DNA of 64,000 nucleotides from Ceriagrion tenellum (Eukaryota; Arthropoda; Insecta; Odonata; Coenagrionidae), in the NCBI GenBank assembly GCA_963169105.1, contig OY720640.1, forward strand, positions 62,249,527-62,313,526. The letters run 5' to 3'. The notes below the pieces were generated by a model. The model was not told where the DNA came from, did not search any database, and saw only the letters and a list, made by a program, of their open reading frames with translations. Of this stretch, positions 52,440 through 61,644 are shown in pieces; the first letter of the stretch is position 1; each line of letters opens with the position of its first letter. The position numbers and the translations under genes are program-made.

Positions 52440-52865
52440 TACATCTATGCACTCTCCTGTGAGCCACCGCAGAGGCGAGTGTCAGGGTGGGTTAGGGCAA
52501 CCAATGAAATTGATAGGAATGGGAAGAGGGAGAAGAATAAGTTGAATTCCATGTTAAATGTGTGGCATTTTAGCTTCATGCTCTGTTTTTGTTATATTTT
52601 CTAATACTTCTCGGAAAGACGGGTCCCTTGCATGTGCCAATCAGTTCCGCAGTTCATTTATCTCTCTTAATTTGTCACACCAATCTGAGCCTGTGATGTA
52701 GCGTGATGTAGGAAGAAATAATATTTAATGTGTCTAACGTGAAATAATTTCTCTCTAAGTATAGCTTCCAAACCTCTCACAGCGTTCAACTTTCTCAATC
52801 CATCAGCCGTTTTAATTTTTCACTCGCAGCCAATTGTGTCCGCCAATTGAGGATTTAACTGCAGG
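52440..52865 (-). mobile_element. CR1/Jockey-like LINE 3' end (family M)
   Basis: The plus strand starts 'acatctatgcactctcctgt', then 'gagccaccgcagaggcgagt', the conserved terminal hairpin region. Complemented coding sequence at 52650-52850 gives SDWCDKLREINELRN (matching S-D-x-C-D-K-x-R-E-I of LINE L) and DGLRKLNAVRGLEAILRE. Diverged from families A to L. Confidence 0.65.
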
Positions 52866-52869
52866 ATTA

Positions 52870-53130
52870 AAAGTAAACCTTTTTCAGCAAAATGTTTTTT
52901 TTATTTTTTTTTAAATAACCTTGTCAAATAACGTAACCATCCCAAAAAACACCGCGCGCTGAAAGGCAATCTGATACGCCAGGAAACAAGAGTTTATGAA
53001 AATACTAAGCAAACATGAGTTACATCTTATACCAGCTGTACAAACATCACTTAAAAATAACCATAATAGTTTTTAGAGTTCGGAAATGAGTAATAGAGAT
53101 GCTTTTTGACAACTTGAATATATATCGAAA
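52870..53130. repeat. Diverged relative of the neighbouring palindromic repeat
   Basis: 'ttgtcaaataacgtaaccat', 'gagtttatgaaaatactaag' and 'catcacttaaaaataaccat' parallel 'ttttcaataaacgtaactat', 'aattttatgaaaatactaat' and 'aattacttaaaataactgcc' at 53150-53280. It is an older copy of the same unit in direct orientation. Confidence 0.5.
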
Positions 53131-53189
53131 GCAAAAATTTCCTTTAAATTAACCTTTTCAATAAACGTAACTATCTTATAAACCGTGCG

Positions 53190-53475
53190 AAGAAAAAGAG
53201 CCTGCATCGCCAAAATTTTATGAAAATACTAATTTACATGTGGCACCACCTGTGCAGAAATTACTTAAAATAACTGCCATGACAGTTATTTTAAGTAATT
53301 TCTTAAATTAGGTAAAAATTTAATTATTTTATTAAATTAAATTAAATAATTAAAATTTAATAATGACTTAAAATAACTGCCATGACAGTTATTTTAAGTA
53401 ATTTCTGCACAGGTGGTGCCACATGTAAATTAGTATTCTCATAAAATTTTGGCAATGCAGGCTCTTTTTCTTTCA
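53190..53475. repeat. Nested palindrome (hairpin within hairpin)
   Basis: The outer arms 53190-53306 and 53365-53475 are almost perfect inverted copies ('agcctgcat', 'atgtggcaccacctgtgcag'). Each arm contains its own palindrome: ACTTAAAATAACTG followed by 'cca tgac' and CAGTTATTTTAAGT, about 42 bp. The loop is an AT-rich 'attaaatt' region. Confidence 0.88.
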
Positions 53476-53519
53476 TAATTGTTAATTAATTAATAATTGT
53501 TAATTGTATCTGAAATCTT

Positions 53520-53855
53520 CAATCTGATATGCAAACGCTTTTCGGTAACTTACATATATTTCCAGCATAAAAATTTCGCTGCGGACAGGATTCGAACCTG
53601 TGCGGGCATAGCCCATTGGATTTCGAGTCCAGCTCCTTAACCACTCGGACACCGCAGCCATATGAGTAAACGACAGCAAAATTAACAAGTGGAACACCTA
53701 GAGCGATACGCAGGCGTAGAGTATTAGTCGTCATAATACTAAGCCGTATAATGCCATGCTAATTCACAATAATTTGTAATATCAGAATAATCCTGTGGTT
53801 GATATGAAAGCGGAGAGCTTCCAAATATTGCTCGCAAAATTGATTCTGGCGTGAA
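53520..53855 (-). repeat. Inverted segmental duplication, left arm (with tRNA-Ser)
   Basis: On the minus strand this reads 'caattttgcgagcaatattt', 'ggaagctctccgctttcata', 'attattctgatattacaaat' and 'gcgtatcgctctagg', then the tRNA, then 'aaaagcgtttgcatatca'. The plus-strand segment 54885-55185 has the same order ('caatttcgcgagcgatattt', 'gcgtatcgcttt-equivalent' at 55033, tRNA, 'aaaagcgtttgtaatact'). Confidence 0.82.
53577..53658 (-). tRNA. tRNA-Ser(CGA), apparently intact
   Basis: Acceptor GCTGCGG (53658-53652) pairs perfectly with CCGCAGC (53584-53578), with discriminator G. A box TCCGAGTGGTTAAGGAG and B box GGTTCGAATCC are canonical. Anticodon loop CTCGAAA (CGA) sits on stem CTGGA/TCCAA with one mismatch. 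The long variable arm GGGCTATGCCC is of serine type. On the minus strand a TTTTT terminator follows within five bases of the 3' end. It would decode UCG codons. No intron. This is the best candidate for a functional gene in the window. Confidence 0.9.
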
Positions 53856-54279
53856 TTTAATAATTAGGGCATGGCCGAGGCCATTCAGATCAATGATTAA
53901 TCTATATACAGCTGACATTGTTTAGGATATGACGAGTAGCACGTTCAACTCTCATGCAACAGTAAAGCGTTATTATAGTAACATTTTTACGGCTTTCCTC
54001 GGGTTTTATATACTTGGTGTGCAGGGTCCCTGATGCTCACGACATATACTATTAGGTAGCATCCATTTGGAGGGCTTTCATCGGAGCCAGAATAGTAAAT
54101 CTCTCCCATCATGGTCACATTCGTTTCGTATGCAATGCATTAAAATATAAATCTAGATTCTGAGAATATTCATGGACGTTCTTCTTTCGTGGTCATTCGC
54201 TGCTGGCTTCGCTAAGCATTGTCCCTTCCATCCATAGAAGTGAAGAATTAATTATACTGTGGAAAACATTGCCTTTGTT
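53856..54279. other. Spacer between the inverted tRNA arms
   Basis: No gene recognised. 54100-54280 leads to the mariner insertion. Confidence 0.4.
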
Positions 54280-54462
54280 ATACGAGGGTAAGTCAATAAA
54301 TAACTCGTAAAACTGGATAGAGGTCACAATTATGAAACTAACTTCCTCAAATTTATTACACTCTTTTACATATTCACCATATACATTCTGATTCTTATCC
54401 CATCTTCTTACAAGACCTTGATGTCCGGAAGCAAAGAAGTATTTTTTTGCTGGTGCAGCCAA
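54193..54462 (-). pseudogene. Mariner transposase C-terminus
   Basis: The 89-residue frame begins MAAPAKKYFFASGHQGLVRR and continues WDKNQNVYGEYVKECNKFEE, equivalent to the last helix and 'W-K-C-...-G-D-Y-V-E' tail of mariner transposases. Residues from about 60 on are terminal and flanking sequence, not protein. The start is internal and no stop appears before the transposon end. Not functional. Confidence 0.8.
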
Positions 54463-54720
54463 AGACTACAACCTCTGAGTAACCTCTTGAAATACGACAT
54501 CATCATTTTCATATCGTCGGCCTCCCAAATAATTTTCCTGGGTTTAATAGGTCTCTACTTCATGAAGTATAATTTTTTAGGGGCCCGAACAAATGAAAAT
54601 TACTGGGGGTTAAGTCGCGAATGTACGGTGGATGTTCCAAGCATTCTCAATGAAATATTTGCAAATGATGCTGATCATGAAATTCTGACGTTTGCGAATT
54701 ATTTATTGAATTACCCTCGT
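54281..54720 (-). mobile_element. Internally deleted mariner element, both ends present
   Basis: The left end TACGAGGGTAAGTCAATAAA and complemented right end ACGAGGGTAATTCAATAAAT are the inverted termini, near TA dinucleotides as expected for Tc1/mariner. Between them only the last part of a transposase remains on the minus strand: a HPPYIRDLTPSNFHLFGP-type third-aspartate region (54580-54640), then after a break KKYFFASGHQGLVRRWDKNQ (54390-54450). The N-terminal DNA-binding part and the first two catalytic aspartates are deleted. Confidence 0.85.
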
Positions 54721-54884
54721 CTATCCAACGGGTGAAAGATAGGAAGAAATACTGCCCAATGTTTTCAAGAATAGTGCAACATGGCAATGAGCTACTCGTC
54801 TTATTTAAAACAATTTTTCGTTGTATGGAGATACCTATATCATTGATTTCACTGGCCTCAGTCATGCCGTCTCTTTAGTCATTC

Positions 54885-55185
54885 AAACCCATGCCAAAAT
54901 CAATTTCGCGAGCGATATTTGGAAGCTCTCCGCTTTCACATCAACTACATGATTATTCTGATACTATAAATTATTAAGAATCAGCAAGACATTACACGGC
55001 TTTTCATTATGACGATGAATGGTCTCCACATACGTATCGCTTTAGGATTGCAGCTGCGGTGCCCGAGTGGTTAAGGAGTTAGACTCGAAATACAGTGGGC
55101 TATGCCCAAAAAGGTGCGAATCCTGTCCGAGCGAAATCTTTGCTTAGGATATATGTATGCAATTTGTCAAAAAGCGTTTGTAATA
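54885..55185 (+). repeat. Inverted segmental duplication, right arm
   Basis: Partner of 53520-53855 in the opposite orientation. The similarity extends about 165 bases upstream of the tRNA and about 50 bases downstream, well beyond the tRNA itself, so the two loci are copies of one DNA segment and not independent retroposed tRNAs. Confidence 0.8.
55053..55133 (+). tRNA. tRNA-Ser(CGA) pseudogene
   Basis: The 5' half is good (GCTGCGG, box A GCCCGAGTGGTTAAGGAG, loop CTCGAAA). The anticodon stem is broken (TTAGA/TACAG), the variable arm reads TATGCCCAAAAA, the B box is GGTGCGAATCC, and the 3' acceptor strand is CCGAGC with one base lost. It is a decayed sister of 53577-53658. Confidence 0.85.
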
Positions 55186-55189
55186 CTCA

Positions 55190-56265
55190 ATACCCAACTA
55201 TGATTTCTGTCATTTTTAGTGATATTTCCCCAGGTGGTACGAGATGTGACTTTTGCTGTAACTGTAACGTTTACTTAATGCTATCACAAACTGTTGTTTC
55301 TTGGCAAATCAGATTATCTTTCTGCAAATGGTTCATTTTGGGATAGTTACGTTTCTTGATGAGGATACCTTTTTTATAAAAATAAAATAGCCAAGTGTAG
55401 AAAATTTTTTTACTGAAAAAGGGTTATTTATAATACTGCGGTAAAATTCTGTTTTGGGGAAATGAGTGGATTTTCACTGCAATTATTTTTATAATGCTTT
55501 CCAAATTACATTCCGATTTACTCAATACATATTTTCTTACTGTCATATCCCATCTCCTAGTGGCTTCTTTGCTTAAAGTAACTCGTTCTGTTATGAAATT
55601 TAACACCAGTTTTATATAACCGCAAAATTGATCATCACAAACCTAGAGATTGATTTTTCAAACCCTCTCATTCGACTTGAATAAAAGTCAGATGGAGTTT
55701 CCAATATTTTCTTCTTAAATATTTCGTACGTTCTCTGTGATGAAAGTCTAAACATCTGTACGAAACAATTATTTTCTCTGGATTTGCGCTTCGTTTTGGC
55801 GACCACCTCCAACTCTCCTGAAAATTTTATTTAGCTTGTTACCGGACGATGCAAGGACCGATTGGCTTTCTGATTTCAACTACGTCATTTATGAGGAAAT
55901 GTGTCCAACAGAAGGTTTCACCCGTAAATTAAATTATATGCACTTCGTAATGATGGGACAGGATTTTCCAGCGCCTGCGCCGGAGGCGCTAATCAAGTAT
56001 CTATTTAGTGTCTAAGTGGCCCGTGGTTACCTCAGCTGGTAATTTCTCTGCACTTTCTCAACTCTAACCTTTTATTTATTTCTTGTATTTACCTTATTTA
56101 TTTACACGAAAGGATTAGATTTGTTGTATTTTTTACGAAATCTTCAATCTCAACCCCATCAATTTTTGTGTTTTTTTTGTGGTTACTCCAACTTTTAAAC
56201 AACCTATTCGGATGATTAGGTACCATTACTCATACCGTCTTAAGGTCCTCGGAGGAACAAGTGAA
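55190..56265. other. No recognisable gene
   Basis: Two consecutive minus-strand frames (55812-55612 and 55606-55424) are open, with charged, low-complexity-free translations (for example TLSKEATRRWDMTVRKYVLS). They could be a decayed gene fragment, but I recognise no family. Confidence 0.35.
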
Positions 56266-56269
56266 AGTG

Positions 56270-57105
56270 AGGTGTAAAATCACTTCAGTCAGACCCCACC
56301 TCGAGCACTCTACGAGCACCCTGTAAGCTAAGATTTGATTTTCGAAGTAAATTAAATGCTAAGGAAAGCCACACTCCGTAAAATGTCATTTAATTCAAAA
56401 CTTTAGTTTCAGATATAAATCGAATACAGCGGAGGGCGACTAGATCTGTTAAAAATTTGAATGATAAACATAGTAGTGTTACAAAATTGTTGAAGGAATT
56501 AGGGGGGGAACCTCTGTCCGATCGAAGGAAGAAATATAGGTTAAATCTTTTACGAAAGTTTGATGTAGACTATTTTTTATCAGACGTTCAACATATTTTG
56601 CTAGAGCCAACTATTATGGTAGGAATGATTACAGGAATAAGATTAAGGAAATTGACTGCAGAACCGATAGATTTACATGGTCATTTTTTGCACGCACAAT
56701 AAGGGACCATAATAGTTGTGATAGATCAGTTCTAGGGTTCTGACAAGGGAACTAGGTTTTTTCAGTAGGTAGTGCTAAATATCATAACTTGAGTTGTAGA
56801 TACTGACCTTGCATGATATACTCCTGCGTGTCTTAGTACTTTGTAGTGCTACTTATTTGTCGCATTAATAATACTAACCAGTAGTCGTATCTTGAGTGAT
56901 GTACTGCATGGTAGCGTGTTCTTCTACGTATCACTCTCCTGGTTTGTGGTCTGACTGCGTACCGTTGCCCTGACTGCTTTTGGCCTTCGCCTGGCGTTCG
57001 GAGGAACGTGCGTTGTTCTGATTTGAATTGGGATGAGTGCTACATTCCTGGTGTGGAATCACCCCGTGAAACACACCCTAGTGTACGGTATTTCGTAGAT
57101 GTAGA
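56270..57105 (+). mobile_element. CR1/Jockey-like LINE (family A), longest copy
   Basis: Coding remnants run SVRPHLEHSTSTL (56285-56325), a divergent insert, then RRATRSVKNLNDKHSSVTKL (56430-56490), LLKELGGEPLSDRRKKYRLN (56490-56550), DVQHILLEPTIMVGMI (56585-56630) and the broken RLRKLTAEPIDLHGHFLHAQ (56643-56702). After a frameshift, TIRDHNSCDRSVLGF follows. The 3' UTR (56760-57105) matches 3.83-4.23 kb and ends 'cggtatttcgtagatgtaga'. The tryptophan of the usual LGW motif is glycine here. Confidence 0.83.
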
Positions 57106-57314
57106 AGTAGAAAAAAACTGCTGCGTGCAAATAACAAGTGTAACACCGTTGATGGAAGGTTTGGGTTGGCAGTCGTTAAAAAAAAATTAAGATCGCGCAG
57201 GTCACAGGGTGATGCGGAGGGAAATGTGAATCGCCCTTACTTCAATCCTGCACTGCATTACTACAAACGATAAAAGCGGTAAACTGAGAGGTAACCCGCC
57301 ATAATGGTGAGTAT

Positions 57315-58215
57315 TCATTTGAGTATTTTACCAGGTGATTGGTAGGTTTTTGGATAGTTTCTATCCTGCTGGCGTAATCTTCCGTTTTGGCTCCTAAGGG
57401 TGACTCGCCATTGGATCCCTCTAGAAATCCTCATATCGTCTTCCTCTTCTTATTTCGTCCATAATTCCTATCCTCTTCCCTTTTGTTTTCCTCTCTATAA
57501 TCCTCTTCAACTTTCCCTCTCATTTCATAACATCCTCCATCATCTCTGCTGCCTCTTCTGAACCTCCGCCTCCAACTTTCTCTACTCTCCAATCCAATCC
57601 TTCCTCGTGCGTCTTTTTCGCTACCAAACTCACCCTCTCTATTCTTCTCCATGCCGGTTTCCAGGCGGTACTTAGTTGGTATCCCGTGTCTCTATTGATT
57701 TTCATCTCTATCATTTATATTTTCGACTCCACTGATTTCTTTTGTCAGTCTCTCCCAAAAGAGGCTGGAGCGGCAAAGATTCTTTGCCGCGCCAGCCATT
57801 GGCCAAGGACTGGAGGAGAATAATTTCAGTAGTGACACGGGATTCCAACAAAGTACCGCCTGGAAACCGGTGCTCAGGAGGATCCGAGAGGTTAGAAAAA
57901 GGCGGGAATATTTTGACCAATCAGGAGCCTACTGACGCTCCTGCCTGGCCTATACTCCGGAACCTCTGAATTCTCGACTTTCTTACCTGAAGACGATGGA
58001 TGACTCGGCCACCGAAACGTCTGCACCTATGGAGTCTCTCACCCGGTGGTCTTCCCAAATAGAGCTTCTCAAGGAAGGAAGAGGATAGAAATTCCGGGTG
58101 AAGCAAGAAGAGGGAGATGATATGAGGCATTCATTAGCGATCTAATTGCGGGTCATCATTAGGATGGATAACTGTCTAAAAACCTACCAATCTGCTGGTA
58201 GAATACTCAAATGCC
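57315..58215. mobile_element. 0.9-kb element with about 50-bp inverted ends
   Basis: The left end (57315-57365: CATTTGAGTATTTTACCAGG, 'tgattggtaggtttttggat') and complemented right end (GGCATTTGAGTATTCTACCAG, 'cagattggtaggtttttaga') match at about four of five positions over 50 bp. The interior has a pyrimidine-rich left half, a short stem GGCAAAGATTCTTTGCC (57772-57788) and a GC-rich right half. No transposase recognised. A related end occurs at 17968-18005. Confidence 0.72.
57430..57720 (-). other. Purine-rich frames inside the TIR element
   Basis: The plus strand is C/T-rich. On the minus strand, frames 57431-57652 and 57520-57714 give R/E/G-rich translations (such as WRRRFRRGSRDDGGCYEMRG) that mirror base bias. 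I do not believe that they encode a protein. Confidence 0.4.
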
Positions 58216-58269
58216 AAAACGGATGAACTATGAATAACTCCTAAATGAAACTTCAAGTACGATCTCTGT

Positions 58270-58785
58270 ATGATTATCTATCAGGTGGGGCTTTGGACTA
58301 TTTATGAGGACCGGTTTCGTCCGCCCCCTCGTGAATTTTTGTCCTCGCTCCTGGGGAAACACATCCACGTCACGTCTCTCCCGCCTCGCCCAGTTCACCT
58401 CTCCGAGTCACACCTCGATCCCTCAGGGCCTGCGTTCGCACTGCTTCACGTGACGAACGAGACAATATCATCACATGAGAAGGCCTTTCAGAAGAAACTT
58501 GAATGTCTTTCGGGGAAAGGGGACCGAATGGTGGTTTTTGCGAGGAACGCAGGCGTCGTCTCCGACGGCAATTTCCTACAAAAGGTTACCGCTAAAAGCA
58601 GGATTAGCGTAGAAAAGCTCCTCCCCGGGGCTGGTGACCGGTGGTTAGTCCACCGGTCACTAGCTACGCAGTCCGAGAAAGTCGCCACGGGCGTGTGTGT
58701 CCCGTTCTCATCACCGGAGTTGGTCGGTTATTTGGGGAGGCGACTGGCAGCTGAGATCATTTGCGCCGTTAAGGTAGTTAGTTAA
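58270..58785 (+). CDS. Unrecognised 171-residue ORF (low support)
   Basis: This is the longest open frame of the window that is not an obvious transposon protein, in a GC-richer patch. It starts MIIYQVGLWTIYEDRFRPPP, with later segments AFQKKLECLSGKGDRMVVFA and KVTAKSRISVEKLLPGAGDR, and ends at LAAEIICAVKVVS. I see no signal peptide, membrane segment or known domain. An 11-bp perfect stem (GTGACCGGTGG/CCACCGGTCAC, 58634-58660) lies inside. The last 40 bases recur at 41443-41492, outside any ORF, which argues that at least the C-terminus is repeat-derived. It may be chance, an exon or a fragment of an unknown element. Confidence 0.25.
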   Translation: MIIYQVGLWTIYEDRFRPPPREFLSSLLGKHIHVTSLPPRPVHLSESHLDPSGPAFALLHVTNETISSHEKAFQKKLECLSGKGDRMVVFARNAGVVSDGNFLQKVTAKSRISVEKLLPGAGDRWLVHRSLATQSEKVATGVCVPFSSPELVGYLGRRLAAEIICAVKVVS

Positions 58786-58837
58786 GGTAGTTAGATTTTT
58801 CCTTAATCATAGATATAAGACCCCAGACTCGAGTTTT

Positions 58838-59215
58838 ACGAAGTGCATCCAGAAAGTAGTTTCCGTTTGTCGGGTCAAAGAAAACAACTATATATTTGAA
58901 CAAAATTATTGTGAAAAAATCTTTGGAACTTACAATATTTTTCTACACAACTCTCGCAACTTAGTAGGCACTTGTCATAGCGAGACACAACCTTTTTCAT
59001 TCCGTCCTCATAAAAAGGTGCCGCCAGAGTTGTCAACCAAGTAACATATTCTTTGATCTCGTCGACATTTTTGAACCTCTTTCCACCTATTTCTGTGAAA
59101 ATGTTATGGCACATGTGCAGTGTGAGGGCGGGCATTGTCATGAATCAAAACAATACCGTTGGTGAACATCCCTTTGCGTTGGGATTTACAATTTTATTCG
59201 CCATTTCAAACAAGA
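58838..59215 (-). mobile_element. Mariner element remnant, internal deletion
   Basis: On the minus strand, 59160-59115 encodes NGIVLIHDNARPHTAH, the second catalytic aspartate motif. The frame 59141-58875 then gives KRFKNVDEIKEYVTWLTTLA (21-40) and PFYEDGMKKVVSRYDKCLLS (42-61), the C-terminal region. The stretch with the third aspartate (HPPYSPDL type) is missing, so the two parts were joined by deletion plus frameshift. The left end 'acgaagtgcatccagaaagt' at 58838 is the mariner-type terminus. The other end was not found. Confidence 0.85.
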
Positions 59216-59250
59216 ACCACGAAGCGTACACAAAAATCAGATAACTCTTA

Positions 59251-59592
59251 AGCTGTGTCCCAATTCGCCATTCAGGCAGCTAAAACGGCAGATTTAGGGA
59301 GGACGCCATCTTGAAGTGTGTCCCAATTCGTTAGGCATCATGGGGGAGCGGATTTAGGTGCCTTTCTCTGGAGTGAAATTTAGGGTAGAGTTGGAATTTA
59401 CCCTAAATCCGCCTCCATATTGAATTTCCCATCATGCATGCAAAGCGCTGCATGCGTCGTACAAGGAAACTCGTACACAAGGAAGTAGTTGAAAAGTGGC
59501 AAACATGGCCGGCAAGTATTTTGTCTGTAAGTGAAAGAATTCTCTAATATTCCGTAACCCAACACCCGACTGCAAAAGAAAAATCCTGAAAA
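59251..59592. mobile_element. Family K fragment
   Basis: Begins AGCTGTGTCCCAATTCG at 59251 preceded by TTA, continues 'gggaggacgccatcttgaag', 'tgaaatttagggtagagttg' and 'ccgcctccatattgaatttc', and runs into the arm ('tggccggcaagtattttgtc') until 'aacacccgactgcaaaagaa' near 59580. It corresponds to the centre plus part of the right arm of the 13.2-kb foldback. Confidence 0.82.
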
Positions 59593-59884
59593 TGTAACGT
59601 TTCAACGTGGCTTAGCTTTTTTCGTCGTACAACGCCGTTACAACGAGTAATGTTTTTTTGTGATTCGGTAGAAATTACTTTGAGTGATAAATTTATTTAG
59701 AAAATGATTGAGAAGGCATGAAAGCCACAAGCTCATAAATTTATGATGGATTTTATTCGTAATTAACTCCTTTGAAAAATAGTTTCTCTGGACCGCATAC
59801 AGAAACATTTTCCATAAAACATGTGGCTGATATTTTATTATCTTTGGAGAGGTGATATCTTTTTCTTTATATGTATTCATGGTT
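59593..59884. other. No recognisable gene
   Basis: Short AT-rich flank. The minus-strand frame 59638-59880 has no motif. Confidence 0.35.
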
Positions 59885-60065
59885 TTTTAAATGTTCTACG
59901 ACGCTATCCGATGCCCAGTTGCCATTGCTCTCTATTCATCCACAGACCTGGCAACTGCTTTTATCTTAATACCTTTTTATGCCGTCTCTCCAACCAATTC
60001 TGGGCCTTCCTCTGTTTTTTCTACCATGTAGATACCACATAAAAGCTGTCATGAAACTATCTTCG
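59885..60065 (-). mobile_element. RTE-like LINE C-terminal scrap
   Basis: Complement of 59975-60035 encodes LHGRKNRGRPRIGWRDGIKR, the basic 'GRPR-x-W-x-D' tail of these proteins. A frame-shifted MNREQWQLGIG follows near 59915-59945. No 3' UTR recognised. Confidence 0.6.
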
Positions 60066-61640
60066 TCTTGTTGTTTACTGTTTACTCTACTGAAAGTAAA
60101 TTCGATTCTTTGATTGCGGATCGCCGCCCGTCAAACTAGAGCCACCTGAACGAAACCGTTTTTCCGCCTGCTTATTGTCGCTTAAGATGGTCAGTGCGTT
60201 TGTATTGTGACCGGGGCATTAGGGTGGGGATGCGAGACAAAAGGTGAACGGTTTTCTCCATCTCGAAGGGTGCTATCCCGGCGCCGCTTCGCAAGAGGCA
60301 ACGTCATTTAAAAGGGCCGTGCGAGGCGCCATTCACTAATTACCGAGGCAGTTAGGCCTCCGCGAAGCCGGCCGCCTCGGAATCCGATTGGTTCATTTCC
60401 GTGAGAGTTGCGCTGTCTCTCCCGCACCCTCGACTGGGGCAAGTTGAAGGCGATGAGGAAGAGATTTCAAAGTAGTCTGCTTAGAGTGTGACTTGAGTGG
60501 GCGTAGAGGGTGTCGACCTTTACATTGGTTGGGACAAGGGTTGCCAACTGGGGCGTGTAGACCCGGAGTTTCCGGGTGGAGCAGTGTTTCTCCGGCCTGT
60601 GGGTTTTAGATCGATTTCTCCGGGCCAAAAGTGACGAACGAGACAGTTTACTGTTTAAGTTTTACTTAAGCTGACATGTCATCAATTATTGTATAGATTT
60701 CTCTCACAACATTAACACAAATTCAATTTCGATGCACTTTTGTTTAAGTAAAAGTGAGATCTTGGCCGAAAAATTCCATTTCTCTTTGCCTTTGTGCAAC
60801 TTATACATTCACAGTACCGTAAGAGGTACAAAGTCGCTTTTTGTTTGAAAAGTGTTATTTGCGCGAAAATTTCATGCAAAAATCTTTACTTTTAAATCAT
60901 AAGAAATATAATAATTTGAATTATAAAGCCACCAAAATGTCCTAACATTCAGGATCCATCCTCTTCATACCTCAACATGTCATATTGATATGCAAGAATT
61001 GTTGCAAAATTTTACGGTAACGTTTTACCTACTATTTACCATTCCATGCAGAAATTAAAAACTGGAAAAAAATGAAAAAGAGCTAAAATATTATTAGATA
61101 AAATTATTATAATTTATTATCAATTTCAATAACCCCTCTTTATTGCATTAGACTTTCGCAATTCATGAAGTTACTCAGACATTGTCATGGAGTAAAGAAT
61201 ACTCGTATTGGTGTTATTTATTCTATGACTGTATCTGGATAATAGTGAATATTAATGAATCCTATTATTAGTATTCTTAACTTCGTGATATTATCTACAT
61301 GCAGTGTAACAATTATAAAATAAAATACCAAAAAAATAAATATTTTAGGTCCTCCTTAGGTAAGAGCTATTACTGATCAGGAGGTGCTTTCGTGTACATT
61401 ATGTGAAATAACAAGCATAGTCACTTAAATTTTGCGATGGAAACATAATGCATCAAAACCGATGGGAACAAAAATCCATTCCCTTCAGTGAAAACATCTT
61501 AGTTTTCTGTTTTAGTACAATCAAACTGATAAATCGTGATTAATTAACTGATCATCTCTTTTACCATTTGAGTATAACAGCCCAGTATCATTTACATTAC
61601 ATACCATGAAACTTAGTCTGTAAATCTTCTTAGTTATACA
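60066..61640. other. GC-rich patch then long AT-rich stretch, no gene recognised
   Basis: 60115-60640 is GC- and CpG-richer than anything nearby ('ggcgccgcttcgcaag', 'ccgcgaagccggccgcctcg', a CCAAT-type ATTGG at 60389). This could be a promoter-like island. No ORF or exon is evident, and 60650-61640 is AT-rich and featureless. Confidence 0.4.
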
Positions 61641-61644
61641 TGCT

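Noticed and set aside
57431..57714. Arg/Glu-rich minus-strand ORFs as an RS-like protein
   Set aside because: They mirror a polypyrimidine tract inside a TIR element. Both overlapping frames look alike, which indicates base bias.
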